Of a DNA stretch of 64,000 bases, positions 41,479 to 50,805 are shown piece by piece. Source of the DNA: DATEPR01 sp036491115 (GTDB lineage Bacteria > Actinomycetota > Actinomycetes > Mycobacteriales > Pseudonocardiaceae); assembly GCA_036491115.1 (NCBI GenBank), contig DASXCQ010000089.1, positions 17,270-81,269 on the forward strand. The letters run 5' to 3'. Made by a program: the position numbers and the translations under genes. The notes under the pieces are model-generated. The model was not told where the DNA came from. It searched no databases and saw nothing but the letters and a program-made list of their open reading frames with translations. Position 1 is the first letter of the stretch. The number at the start of each line of letters is the position of its first letter.

Positions 41479-42423
41479 TCACACGATCCGGTGAGCGATC
41501 GCACCGCCGGACAGGGCGCTCACCACGTTCGCCCAGGCCAGCGACACGATCCTGGGCCACGCGTCCGGGCTCAACCCGGCCTGATGCGGCGTGACCAGCA
41601 CGTTCGGCATGGCCAGCAACGGGTTGTCCGGTGACGGCGGTTCCACGGCGAGCACGTCCAGGCCGGCACCGGCGATCGCACCCGAGGCCAGCGCCGCCGC
41701 CAGCGCCCGCTCGTCCACCACCGCGCCCCGGCTCACGTTCACCAGCACGGCGGACGGCCGCATCACCGCCAACTCCGCCGCCGCGATCAACCCCGTCGTC
41801 TCCGGCGTCACCGGCACCGCGAGGCACACCACGTCGCTGGACGCCAGCAACTCCGCCAGCGCCACCCGTGTCACGCCAGGAACCTCGGACACCACACGGC
41901 GGGACGTGTAGACAACCGTGGTGTCGAAGGCCAACGCGCGCCGGGCGATCTCCCGACCGATGCCGCCGAGACCGACGATGCCCACCGTCCTGCCGCGTAG
42001 CTCCCTCGCCGGTGGCGCCGGCCGCCACCCGCCGCTGCGCACCAGGTCGACCTGCGCCGGCAACTGGCGCAGCAGAGCCAGGATCAGCGCCATCGCGTGT
42101 TCGGCGACCGTGCTGGCGTTGGCGGTGCCAATGTTCGCCACCGGGATGCCGGCCGCGGCCAACGCCGGCACGTCCACCGATTCGTAGCCGGCGCTGAGCA
42201 ACTGCACCAGTTTCAGTCCGGCGCCGAAGTCGTCCGCGGCGAACGGCCAGCCGGTCACCCATGCGCCGAGCAGCACGTGGACGTCGGCCAGGGCCGACCG
42301 CGCCGCTGCCGGGGTGGCGTCGTTCGCCAGCCAGCGCAACGTGATCCCGTCCGGACAACCGGCGGCGACCAGTTCGTTGACGTCCGGGAACGGGAACCGC
42401 CGGCACAGCACGACATCAGGCAT
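41479..42423 (-). CDS. D-2-hydroxyacid dehydrogenase, NAD(P)-dependent
   Basis: A 314-aa formate/glycerate-dehydrogenase-like enzyme. The Rossmann motif is GRTVGIVGLGGIGREIARRA. VNVSRGAVVDERALAAAL holds the active Arg, GLDVLAVEPPSPDNPL the Glu, and VLVTPHQAG the catalytic His. It reduces 2-keto acids to D-2-hydroxy acids or the reverse; the substrate is unclear. Its ATG lies 8 nt inside the 3' end of the TPR gene, so translation is coupled. Confidence 0.88.
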   Translation of the reverse strand: MPDVVLCRRFPFPDVNELVAAGCPDGITLRWLANDATPAAARSALADVHVLLGAWVTGWPFAADDFGAGLKLVQLLSAGYESVDVPALAAAGIPVANIGTANASTVAEHAMALILALLRQLPAQVDLVRSGGWRPAPPARELRGRTVGIVGLGGIGREIARRALAFDTTVVYTSRRVVSEVPGVTRVALAELLASSDVVCLAVPVTPETTGLIAAAELAVMRPSAVLVNVSRGAVVDERALAAALASGAIAGAGLDVLAVEPPSPDNPLLAMPNVLVTPHQAGLSPDAWPRIVSLAWANVVSALSGGAIAHRIV

Positions 42424-43120
42424 CCGGCGACTCCGCATGGCCCAGGGCGTCCTCGGCCCAGCCGATGCGGCGCGGGTGCAAGTGGTATTCCTTGGCCAGC
42501 CGCACCGCGTCGCGCAGCAACGTGATCGCCTCGTCCCGGTGGCCGAACTCCAGGTGGGCCTCACCGAGCGCGACGATGCCGGACGGGATCCAGCGCGGAT
42601 CACCGTGCCTGTCGCGCAGTTGCCGGGAGATCGTCAACTGGGCGATCGCCTGCTCCGGCTGGGCGTCGCGGACCAGGTAGTAGAAGCCGACGTGCCGGTG
42701 GACCTCGGACCGGGTCAGGTCGTCGGCGTGCGGGTCGGCGAGTTCCAGTGCCTCCCACAGGAACGGCATCGCCGTGTCCCAGTCGCCGCGCAACACGTGG
42801 TGCGCCACCGCGATCCCGAACAATGCGCCGGCCGCACCGCCCTGGTCGCCGGTCTCCCGCCGGATCGCCAGCGCACGCCGGAACAGATCCAGCTCCTCTT
42901 CGACGTGCGTGGCGTCGACTCCCCTGTCCAGCGCCTGGAAATGGGACAGCCAACCGAGCCGATCCAGTACGTCGGCCTCGGTCGCACTGTCGTCACCCAC
43001 CTGCTCCAGGGCTCGCCGCAGCAGGGTTTCCGCCTCGGCGTAGTCGCTGGTGCGGAACGCGGCCTCCATCAGCGCCTCATTGCCGGCCGCCAGTAGGTCA
43101 CGAGTGGGATGATCAGTCAT
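42416..43120 (-). CDS. Tetratricopeptide-repeat protein
   Basis: A 234-aa helical repeat protein. Successive TPR-like units are YAEAETLLRRALEQVGDDS, EEELDLFRRALAIRRETGDQ, WDTAMPFLWEALELADPH, EQAIAQLTISRQLRDRHGD and DEAITLLRDAVRLAKEYHLH. There is no DNA-binding or enzyme domain. Similar stand-alone TPR proteins in actinobacteria are probable scaffolds. ATG 43120 is used. It overlaps the 2-hydroxyacid dehydrogenase start by 8 nt and is divergent, 11 bp away, from a tiny secreted-protein gene. Confidence 0.78.
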   Translation of the reverse strand: MTDHPTRDLLAAGNEALMEAAFRTSDYAEAETLLRRALEQVGDDSATEADVLDRLGWLSHFQALDRGVDATHVEEELDLFRRALAIRRETGDQGGAAGALFGIAVAHHVLRGDWDTAMPFLWEALELADPHADDLTRSEVHRHVGFYYLVRDAQPEQAIAQLTISRQLRDRHGDPRWIPSGIVALGEAHLEFGHRDEAITLLRDAVRLAKEYHLHPRRIGWAEDALGHAESPDA

Positions 43121-43131
43121 AGGATCACCGT

Positions 43132-43368
43132 ATGGCAGGGCGTTGGCGTGTGGCGATGGCGGCCGGCGGGGCGTTCGTCGCGGTGGCCGGGATGGGCATC
43201 GGACTGGCAGCGGCGCACGGCGGTTCCGGCGCGGCCACACCGGGATCGGCCACACCGGGATCGGCCACGCCGATGGTCGCTTACGGTGGCCCGCTGGTGT
43301 ACCGGCTGACCAGTCCGCCGAAGATCGTCCACGTGGACCCCGGCCCCAAGGTCCTGCCCACCACGTAG
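43132..43368 (+). CDS. Small secreted or membrane-anchored protein
   Basis: A 78-aa predicted exported peptide. RWRVAMAAGGAFVAVAGMGI is a signal or anchor, then a short repeat GSATPGSATP and a Pro-rich mature end PPKIVHVDPGPKVLPTT. ATG 43132 lies only 11 bp from the divergent TPR start. It ends 6 bp before the response-regulator stop. Unknown function; confidence rests on the signal-like N-terminus. Confidence 0.5.
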   Translation: MAGRWRVAMAAGGAFVAVAGMGIGLAAAHGGSGAATPGSATPGSATPMVAYGGPLVYRLTSPPKIVHVDPGPKVLPTT

Positions 43369-43373
43369 TCGGG

Positions 43374-44027
43374 TCAGCAGAGTCCGGCGTCGTGCACCAT
43401 GAGCGCGATCTGGGTGCGATTGTCCAGGCCGAGTTTGGCCAGGATGCGGGTGATGTGCGCCTTCACGGTGGCCACGGCGAGGAACAGCTCACCGGCAATC
43501 TCCGCGTTCGACCGGCCCCGACCCACCGCGACGGCCACATCGTGCTCGCGCGGGTTGAGCGCGACCAGCGCGGTGCTGGCCCGTTCGTGCGCGCCCGCAT
43601 CGGTGGCGGCACGGTCCATCAGGCGCCGGGTGATCGTCGGCGACAGGATCGGGTCGCCCACCGCGACCCTGCGGATGGCGTCGGCGATCTGTGCGGGCGG
43701 GCAGTCCTTGAGCAGGAACCCGCTGGCACCGGCACGCAGGGCGCGCAGCACGTTCTCGTCGGTGTCGAACGTGGTCAGCACGATCACCTCGGGCGGCTGC
43801 GACCGGGCCCGCACCCGCCGGGTCGCGACGATGCCGTTGACCTTCGGCATCCGGATGTCCATCAGCACCACGTCGGCGGTGTGCGCGTCCAGCGCGGCGG
43901 GCACGTGCTCGCCGTCGCTGGCCTCGCCGACCACGGCGAGGCCGGCCGCGCCGTCCAGCATCATGGTCAGCCCGGCCCGCACCAGCGCGTCGTCGTCCAC
44001 GACGAGTACCCGGATGGTGTCGGTCAC
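43374..44027 (-). CDS. NarL/LuxR-family response regulator
   Basis: A 217-aa regulator. The receiver domain has VLVVDDDALVRAG (acidic pocket), the phosphoacceptor Asp in VVLMDIRMPKVNG, the Thr of VLTTFD and the Lys of GFLLKD. The C-terminal LuxR HTH is AEIAGELFLAVATVKAHITR. GTG 44027 overlaps the kinase stop (GTGA), so both partners are coupled; GTG 44036 is possible. The target genes are unknown. It forms a two-component system with the histidine kinase at 44024-45211. Confidence 0.92.
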   Translation of the reverse strand: MTDTIRVLVVDDDALVRAGLTMMLDGAAGLAVVGEASDGEHVPAALDAHTADVVLMDIRMPKVNGIVATRRVRARSQPPEVIVLTTFDTDENVLRALRAGASGFLLKDCPPAQIADAIRRVAVGDPILSPTITRRLMDRAATDAGAHERASTALVALNPREHDVAVAVGRGRSNAEIAGELFLAVATVKAHITRILAKLGLDNRTQIALMVHDAGLC

Positions 44028-45211
44028 GCCGGCCACGGTAGCCAGGCACGGAGGTGGAACTCGTCCGAGGTGGCCCGGTGGTCCAGTTGCCCGCCGGCCA
44101 GCCGGACCCGCTCGGTCAGCCCGACCAGGCCGGCACCGGAACCGGGGATCGCCGAGTCGGTGCCCAGCGCGTTGCGCACGTCGATCACCAGCCGGGCGCC
44201 GGGCTCGCCGTCCAGGGCGATGCGGACCGGCTGGCCGGGTGCGTGCTTGCGGGCGTTGGTCAGCGCCTCCTGGACCACGCGGTAGGCGGTGCGGCCGGTC
44301 ACGCCGGGCAACGCCGCCGGGTCGGCCAGACCGTCCCGCACCTCGACCGGTGTCCCGACCGCCCGCGACTCCTCGACCAGCACCGGGAGGTCGGCCAGGG
44401 CGGGCACCGGCGGGGCGGTCCCGTCGGCGCTCTCCGAGCCGTCGCGGAGTACGGAGATCACGTCCCGCAGCTCATCGAGTGCCTGGTGGACGGTCGTCCG
44501 GATCACCCCGGCCGCCATGGACAGCCGCTCCGGCGCCATGTCCGGCCGGTACTCCAGGGCACCCGCGTAGGTGGCGAGCAGGGACAGCCGGTGGGCCAGC
44601 ACGTCGTGCATCTCGCGGGCGATCCGCGCGCGTTCCGCGAGCCGCGCCTCGGCCACCCGCCTGCCCTGCTCGGCCTCGGCCCGCTCGGCCCGTTCGCGCA
44701 GCGACTCGATCAGTGCCGCCCGCGCCTGGGCCAGCGCGCCCCACCCGATCAGGGCCGCGTGCCCGAACGCCACCAGCACCAGCCACCACACGTAGGACAG
44801 CCCGGTCACCGGCCACCACAGGCCCCGGATCGCGTGCGCCGCGATCCCGGCCACGCCGACCCCCACGGCTACCCGGAACGGCCGCCGCGTGGACACCGCC
44901 AGCAGGCCGATGCTCACCGCGGGCGTCGCCGTGCCGGCCACCGCGGCCAGCACGATCACCGCCAGCGTGACCGGTACCGGCCGGGTCAGGACCATCGACA
45001 TCAGGCCGCACGCGACCACCCCGACCACCAGTTCGAGCAGCACCAGGCTGTGGGCGGTGCCGGAGAAGTAGTCTCCGGCCAGCGTGCCCACCGCGCCGGC
45101 CGCCGCCGCGCTGACGACGGTGACGCTCCACCGGCCACCACACCACATCCACCGCACGAAAACCGAGCGTACGGGCCGGTCAGCGGTCCGCACAGCGACC
45201 AAAGTCGACAT
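44024..45211 (-). CDS. NarL-type sensor histidine kinase (HisKA_3)
   Basis: A 395-aa kinase with about five N-terminal TM helices (about 30-155). A coiled linker ALIESLRERAERAEAEQGRR follows, then the HisKA_3 phospho-His motif ARIAREMHDVLAHRLSLLAT and a C-terminal HATPase with N-box VVQEALTNARKHAPG and G-box GAGLVGLTERVRLAGG. No extracellular sensor domain is present, so it probably detects membrane-borne signals such as envelope antibiotics. ATG 45211 is preferred over GTG 45220. It is translationally linked to the regulator downstream. Confidence 0.9.
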   Translation of the reverse strand: MSTLVAVRTADRPVRSVFVRWMWCGGRWSVTVVSAAAAGAVGTLAGDYFSGTAHSLVLLELVVGVVACGLMSMVLTRPVPVTLAVIVLAAVAGTATPAVSIGLLAVSTRRPFRVAVGVGVAGIAAHAIRGLWWPVTGLSYVWWLVLVAFGHAALIGWGALAQARAALIESLRERAERAEAEQGRRVAEARLAERARIAREMHDVLAHRLSLLATYAGALEYRPDMAPERLSMAAGVIRTTVHQALDELRDVISVLRDGSESADGTAPPVPALADLPVLVEESRAVGTPVEVRDGLADPAALPGVTGRTAYRVVQEALTNARKHAPGQPVRIALDGEPGARLVIDVRNALGTDSAIPGSGAGLVGLTERVRLAGGQLDHRATSDEFHLRAWLPWPA

Positions 45212-45288
45212 CGGGGGCACCGGGAGTCGACCCGGCAGGCGACCCGCGATCGATGTGCCGGTGGCACTCGGCGGCCACGCTGACCGGC

Positions 45289-45825
45289 ATGAGCGAAACA
45301 GTGATGACGACCGGTTCGGTGACCGTTCCGCGGGCCGGCGACTACCGCATCGACCCGCGCCACTCGAGCGTCACGTTCACCACCCGGCACCTGTTCGGCC
45401 TGGGCGGGGTGCGCGGTGGCTTCGCCCTCCGGGAGGGGCACGTCCACGTGGCCGCGGACGTGACCCGGTCGACCGTGCACACGGTGATCTCGGCCGCCAG
45501 CGTGGACACCGGTAACCCGGCTCGGGACACGGCGGTCCGGTCCACCGGCTTCCTGCACACCGAGCGGCACCCGGACATCGCGTTCGTGTGCGACCACGTG
45601 GAGCGGGTGGACGGCGGGTGGGTGCTGCGCGGATCGCTGAAGGTGTGCGGCCACGCCCAGCCGCTGGACGTCCGGGTCGAGTCGGCGCGGACCGAGGGCG
45701 GCCGGCTGGTGGTGAACGCGACCTGCCGGGTGGACCGGTTCGCGTTCGGCGTGACCGCCGCCAGGCTGATGGCCGCCCGCCACCTCACCGTCAACCTGGC
45801 GATCGTCGCGGTACCGGCCGCCTGA
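45289..45825 (+). CDS. YceI-family lipocalin-like isoprenoid-binding protein
   Basis: A 178-aa beta-barrel protein. YRIDPRHSSVTFTTRHLFGL at the start, VISAASVDTGNPARDTAVRS, then GFLHTERHPDIAFVCDHVER match YceI in order. There is no signal peptide, as usual for actinobacterial cytosolic members. The family binds polyisoprenoid-type lipids and is often induced by stress. It ends 4 bp from the convergent alcohol-dehydrogenase stop. ATG 45289 has no strong ribosome site. Confidence 0.88.
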   Translation: MSETVMTTGSVTVPRAGDYRIDPRHSSVTFTTRHLFGLGGVRGGFALREGHVHVAADVTRSTVHTVISAASVDTGNPARDTAVRSTGFLHTERHPDIAFVCDHVERVDGGWVLRGSLKVCGHAQPLDVRVESARTEGGRLVVNATCRVDRFAFGVTAARLMAARHLTVNLAIVAVPAA

Positions 45826-45828
45826 CTG

Positions 45829-46821
45829 TCACGGGCGCAGCACGGCGGCGCCGGACACCTGCCCGGCGGCCAGGTCGGCCAGGGCGCGGTCGGCCTGCTC
45901 CAGCGGGTAGGGCGTGGTGGTCACGGCCAGGTGGTGGTGGCCGGCGAACTCGAGGAACGCGGTGGCGTCGGCCCTCGTGTTGGCCGTGACACTGCGCAAT
46001 GTCCGCTCCTGGAACAGGTGGCGCTGGTAGTTCAGCGTCGGGATGTCGGACAGGTGGATGCCCGCGATGGCCAGCGTGCCACCCCGGTCCAGCGCGGCCA
46101 GTGCCGGCAGCACCAGGTCGCCGACCGGTGCGAACAGGATCGCCGCGTCCAGCGGTTCCGGCGGCGGATCGTCGGCGCCACCGGCCGAGGCCGCGCCCAG
46201 GTCGAGCGCCAGTTTCCTGGCCCGGGCGCTGCGGGTCAGCACGTGCACGGTGGCGCCCTTGGCCAGCGCCACCTGGGCGGCCAGGTGCGCGCTGGCACCG
46301 AACCCGTAGACGCCCAACCGGCCGCCTGCCGGCAGTTCGGCCAGCACCAGTGCCCGGTAGCCGATGATTCCGGCGCACAGCAGTGGCGCCAGTTCGTCCG
46401 GCGTGTAGCCGGAGGGCAGGCGGTGTGCGTAGTCGGAGGGGACGACGGTGTACTCGGCGTACCCGCCGTCCTCGTCCCACCCGGTGTAGCGGGACTCGGG
46501 GCACAGGTTCTCGCTGCCCCGCAGGCAGTAGCGGCACCGGCCGCAGGTGTACCGCAGCCACGCGACTCCCACCAGGTCACCGGCGCGGAATCCGCTACAA
46601 CCCCCGTCGACCACCTCGCCGACCACCTCGTGGCCGGGCACGACACCCGCGCGATGGGTGGGCAGGTCGCCCTCGGTCACGTGCAGGTCGGTCCGGCACA
46701 CGCCGCAGGCCACCACCCGCACCAGCAGTTCACCCGGCGCCGGTTCGGGCATCGGCAGCGTCCTGGAGCGCAGCGGACGCGTGTCGACCGGACCGGGCCG
46801 CTCCACCCGCCACCCGCGCAT
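45829..46821 (-). CDS. Zinc-dependent alcohol dehydrogenase (medium-chain)
   Basis: A 330-aa MDR enzyme. CGVCRTDLHVTEGDLP gives the catalytic-zinc Cys, GHEVVGEV the zinc His and Glu, CGRCRYCLRGSENLCP the four-Cys structural zinc lobe, and GVYGFGASAHLAAQVA the NAD-binding GxGxxA. It matches the AdhA-like actinobacterial family that reduces small aldehydes. ATG 46821 (MRGWRV) is the family's usual start; longer in-frame starts at 46881 and 46947 would add an unlikely Ala-rich leader. It stands alone. Confidence 0.88.
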   Translation of the reverse strand: MRGWRVERPGPVDTRPLRSRTLPMPEPAPGELLVRVVACGVCRTDLHVTEGDLPTHRAGVVPGHEVVGEVVDGGCSGFRAGDLVGVAWLRYTCGRCRYCLRGSENLCPESRYTGWDEDGGYAEYTVVPSDYAHRLPSGYTPDELAPLLCAGIIGYRALVLAELPAGGRLGVYGFGASAHLAAQVALAKGATVHVLTRSARARKLALDLGAASAGGADDPPPEPLDAAILFAPVGDLVLPALAALDRGGTLAIAGIHLSDIPTLNYQRHLFQERTLRSVTANTRADATAFLEFAGHHHLAVTTTPYPLEQADRALADLAAGQVSGAAVLRP

Positions 46822-47013
46822 CGTCCCCGGTTGCCGGCCGACCACCGGGCCCGCGGCCGCGTGCGCGGCCACGTCAGTCATGTGTTGAGCCGTGTCCGGG
46901 GCCGCTGGGGAGCCGGCCGCCGCGGTTCGCGTGCATGGGACCTCCATCCGTTCGTCCCGGCGGCCTGTGGTCGGGCCGTCACCCCGATTGTGACGCCCAC
47001 GGACGGATTCGGC

Positions 47014-48363
47014 TCAGCAACGGGCGAGCTGAATTCCGGTGGCCGCGTGCGGATCGAGGGCGGCGGCGACGGCCACGGTCTCGACCTCGCGGACGAACGC
47101 CTCGGTGTCGTCCGGCGACAGCAGGTGTGAGTCGACGGGTACCCAGATCTCGGTGGTGTCCGGTACGTCGTTGACGTGGCAGAAGAACCGTTCCCCGGTC
47201 CGTTCGGTCTGCTGCCGCCAGTGCAGCGAGCTGAGCGGCAGCGCGTCGCGGATGTCGTGCGCGGTGGGCGGCGGATCAGTGACGTCGCGGCGGGCGCCGG
47301 TTCTGCGGTCGTTGAAGATGCAGCCGATGTCGATGTCCTCGCCCTGGGCCCGGCCCAGGTCGGCGAGCAACTCGTCGTGCCGGATCGGGTCGTAGTAGGC
47401 GTTCCTGTAGGCGCCCAGCGCGCTCTGCCACGCCCGGACGGCCGCCTCCTCGAAGGTGATGTCCGCGACGTCGATCACCTACAGTCCATTCTGGACGACC
47501 GTGCTGACCACGTCGGCGAGCACCGGCCGGAACCGGTTGCCCACGGCGAGTTGGGTGACGACCGGGTTCTGCCCGGTGACCCTGGCCAGCGCCACCGCGT
47601 AGGCGGCGAGCAGCACGGCCGACGTGTCCAGCGCGGTGCGGGCCGCGATCGCCTGCACGGCCAGGTAGGTGGCGCGTGAGGTGAACCGGGCCTCCCGGTA
47701 GCGCGGTGTCCTGCGGTCGGCGGCCGGGGCGAAGCGGCGGGCCGGGATGTCGCGCAGCAGTCCGGCCCAGTGGCGCAGGGTCCGGTCGGTGTGCCGGCGG
47801 CCGGCCGGGCCGCGCTGCCAGTCGGTCAGCTCCAGCGGCTGGGCGGCGGTGACCGGGTCGCCGGTGACCATGTTGACCAGGTCGGCGATCAGCGCGTCGG
47901 CGCCGCCGCCGTCCAGGGCGAGGTGGCAGTACAGCGCCACCACATGGGTGAGCGCGCCCCGGTGCCGGACCACGGCCATCCGCACCGGCCACTCGTTGGC
48001 GTAGTCGAACTCGGTGTCGTGGTAGCGGGTACGCAGGTCGGCGGCGACGGCGGCCGGATCGTCGTCGTCGGCCGCGTCGACGACCTCCAGCGGCACCTCG
48101 CCCTCGCCGGCCACCGCCTGGCGGGTGTGGCCGTCGTCGTCGAACACCAGGCGGGTGCGCAGTGACTGGTGGCGGCCCATGACGAACCGCAGCCCGTCCG
48201 CGACGCCGGCCACCGTCGCGCCGGGCGGCAGCGGCAGCGGGCCGCCCACCCCCATCGAACAGCGCTGTTGGCGGATCGCCCGCCAGATCCCGAGTTGGCC
48301 CCAGGTCAGTTCGCCGACACCGGAACCGCGTCCCTCGAACGGGACCAGCACCCGCTCCACCAT
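47014..48363 (-). pseudogene. Condensation-domain protein interrupted by an in-frame TAG
   Basis: One continuous frame encodes a stand-alone NRPS-type condensation domain. GELTWGQLGIWRAIR opens it, and ALYCHLALDGGGADALIADL is the HHxxxDG-like motif with the first His replaced by Cys. RFRPVLADVVSTVVQNGL runs directly into TAG at 47479-47481; the same frame then resumes with VIDVADITFEEAAVRAWQSA and continues 150 more residues to 47014. Removing the TAG gives about 450 aa, the normal size. It is a nonsense mutation, a sequencing error or readthrough. ATG 48363 has GGAGA upstream; no NRPS neighbours are seen. Confidence 0.75.
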
Positions 48364-48646
48364 GGCTGTCTCCACACAGTTTCCGCATACCGAAACCAGC
48401 TCGGGGATCGTAGGTTCGGTGTCCCGGACCCGGCCACGCTGACCTGAATCGATGTCAGCTTCGGCGGATCACCCCTGGAAGCCCTGCCGGCGGCCGGTCG
48501 GGCGGCATGTAACGTTCACTCCTCCGGGTGGTGGCACCGGCCACACCGGCGGAACCGGTGGGACACACGGCACGTCTCCCGGAATGGCGGTGTGAGACGT
48601 CCCGTTACGCTCGCCGCCGAACTTCACGGCGAGATGAGGATGATCA

Positions 48647-49540
48647 GTGCGTGCTGTGGTGAACCGGCGGATCGGGATCCTGGTCACGCTCGGTCTCGTG
48701 CTGGCCGGTTGCGGCCCGATCACGCAGTTGCAGGGCTCGCCCAGCCCGGCGGTCCGGCTGACGCCGACGACCCGTCCGCCGGCACCGACCACCACGACGA
48801 CCACACCACCGCCGACCACGACCCCGACGCCCACCATCAACTTCACCCCGGCGGTGGCCGAGGCGGTGAAGTCGGTGTCCGACGGTGAGCTCTCGCTGGC
48901 CGTCTACGACCGCTCCACCCACCACATGGTCGTCTCGTACCACGACGAGCAGCCCTACTACACCGAGTCGGTGGTCAAGCTGCTGGTCGGGCTGGACAGC
49001 CTGGACAAGGGCGGCAGCACCAGCAAGGTGACCGAGATGCTGGAGCGCAGCGACGACAACACCGCCACCAGCCTGTGGGACGCCGACGGCGGCAAGGCGA
49101 TCGTGACCAGGATGGCGGCCAAGATCGGCCTGCACCACACCACGCCGCCCAAGTCCCTGCTGTGGGGCGACACCCGGACCACGGCCGGCGACCTGGTGGA
49201 CCTGTACCTGTACATCCTGGACGACGCGCCGGCCAGTGAGCGGGACGCGGTGGTGAACGCACTGCGCCACGCCACGAACATCGCCGCCGACCACACCGAC
49301 CAGTACTTCGGCATCCCCTACGCGGTGGGCCACCGGGCGCCGTGGGCGGTCAAACAGGGCTGGGCGTGCTGCGAACCCGGTTGGGTGCTCAACACCACCG
49401 GCCTGGTCGGCGACGACAACAAGTACATCGTCATCGCGCTGACCTCGCACGACAACGGCGGCGGTTCCTCGGTCCGCGCCATCGACAGCGACCAACTGAC
49501 CAAGGCCATCGAGGCGCTCCTGCCCGACCTGGTCGCGTAA
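48647..49540 (+). CDS. Secreted lipoprotein serine hydrolase (beta-lactamase-like)
   Basis: A 297-aa exported protein. The lipobox LVLAGC sits at residues 17-22, a Thr/Pro-rich spacer (TTTTTTPPPTTTPTP) follows, then a class A-type beta-lactamase-fold domain with YTESVVKLLVGL (SxxK) and SDDNTATSLWD (SDN). A KTG equivalent, KQGW, is altered. Such lipoproteins are common in actinomycetes and may act on peptidoglycan peptides rather than beta-lactams. GTG 48647 is preceded by GAGGA. Confidence 0.8.
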   Translation: MRAVVNRRIGILVTLGLVLAGCGPITQLQGSPSPAVRLTPTTRPPAPTTTTTTPPPTTTPTPTINFTPAVAEAVKSVSDGELSLAVYDRSTHHMVVSYHDEQPYYTESVVKLLVGLDSLDKGGSTSKVTEMLERSDDNTATSLWDADGGKAIVTRMAAKIGLHHTTPPKSLLWGDTRTTAGDLVDLYLYILDDAPASERDAVVNALRHATNIAADHTDQYFGIPYAVGHRAPWAVKQGWACCEPGWVLNTTGLVGDDNKYIVIALTSHDNGGGSSVRAIDSDQLTKAIEALLPDLVA

Positions 49541-49550
49541 CCTGCGCCGG

Positions 49551-50720
49551 GTGTCCTTGCTCGCCGAGTTGGCCGGTCTGGCGTGGGACGGCCGGTTCAC
49601 CACCGCCGATCACGCGCTGGCCGAGGTGGCCGACGACTTCGGGCACATCGTGCGCCGGCGGCCGATCGGCGTGCTGCGTCCCGGTTCCGTGGACGACGTC
49701 GACACGCTGCTGCGGGCCGCCGAGGACGTTCCGGTGGTCGCGCGCGGACGCGGACACAGCACCTACGGGCAGGCGCAGACCGACGGGATCGTGCTGGACA
49801 TGGGCGGTCTGGCCGGCGTCGGTCCGGTGGCCGGCGACCGGATCACCGTGCAGGCGGGCGCGGACTGGCGGTCGGTGCTCACCGCGACCCTGCGCCACGG
49901 CCTCACCCCGCCGGTCCTGACCGACTACCTGGGCCTGTCCGTCGGCGGGACCTTGTCGGTGGGTGGCATCGGCGGCACGTCACACCGCTACGGCGCCCAG
50001 ACCGACCAGGTCACCCACCTCGACGTCGCCACGCCGGAGGGCCACCACCGCTGCACGCCGGACGACGACCTGTTCCACGCCGTTCTGGCCGGCCAGGGCC
50101 GGCACGGCGTCATCACCGCGGCCACCGTCCGGCTGATCCCGGCGCCGGCCACCGTGCGCCGCCACCAGCTGCACTACTCCGGCCTGGACGCCCTGCTCGC
50201 CGGCCAGCACGCGCTCCTGGACCGCGTCGACTTCCTGCAGGCCGACGTGCTGCCCGGGGAGACCGGCTGGCAGTACGTCCTGGACGTCGTCGCCGAGCGG
50301 CTGCCCGCCACCCACCACACGTCCGACGACGCGGAAACGCTGCCGTACCTGGACTTCGCCGACCGCCTCGCCGACGGCGAGGCCTACCTGCGGGCCACCG
50401 GCGAGTGGTTGCACCCGCACCCGTGGTGGACGGCGTTCCTGCCGGCCGCCACCGCGAACGCCTTCCTCGACCGGCTCGTCGCCGAACTCACCCCGGCGGA
50501 CATCGGCCCCAGCGGCCTGATGCTCACCTACCCCATCCCCACCGCCGTACTGACCACCCGCCAACTGGAGGTCCCGGCAGGCGACCTGGCGGTACACGTC
50601 AGCGTCCTGCGGACCAACACGCCCGACACGGTCCCGGCGGCCCTGGCCACCAATCAGACCTGGCACGATCGGGCGGTCGCCGAGGGCGGCACGATCTATC
50701 CGATCGGGACCACCGGCTGA
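49551..50720 (+). CDS. FAD-linked oxidase, cytokinin-dehydrogenase-like, C-terminally short
   Basis: A 389-aa VAO-fold oxidoreductase. PVVARGRGHSTYGQAQTDGI includes the His that can bind FAD covalently, then LSVGGTLSVGGIGGTSHRYG and the substrate domain. Relatives run about 430-460 residues and end with a Pro-Asp...TPGQGIF-type FAD motif. Here the frame stops right after GGTIYPIGTTG, so roughly 40 C-terminal residues are missing. It borders the decayed SigK locus and may itself be inactivated. GTG 49551 lies 10 nt after the lipoprotein stop. Confidence 0.75.
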   Translation: MSLLAELAGLAWDGRFTTADHALAEVADDFGHIVRRRPIGVLRPGSVDDVDTLLRAAEDVPVVARGRGHSTYGQAQTDGIVLDMGGLAGVGPVAGDRITVQAGADWRSVLTATLRHGLTPPVLTDYLGLSVGGTLSVGGIGGTSHRYGAQTDQVTHLDVATPEGHHRCTPDDDLFHAVLAGQGRHGVITAATVRLIPAPATVRRHQLHYSGLDALLAGQHALLDRVDFLQADVLPGETGWQYVLDVVAERLPATHHTSDDAETLPYLDFADRLADGEAYLRATGEWLHPHPWWTAFLPAATANAFLDRLVAELTPADIGPSGLMLTYPIPTAVLTTRQLEVPAGDLAVHVSVLRTNTPDTVPAALATNQTWHDRAVAEGGTIYPIGTTG

Positions 50721-50805
50721 TGGTCATCGTCGACGATCCTGATCGGTGAGCAATCCGGGAGCCTTCCGGTGCCGAACCTGCTTCGACCCGGGATGGAAGG
50801 GCCTG

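Noticed and set aside
47479..47481. TAG as a pyrrolysine or recoded codon
   Set aside because: No recoding structure or pyl genes are visible and actinobacteria are not known to use pyrrolysine widely; mutation or error is simpler.
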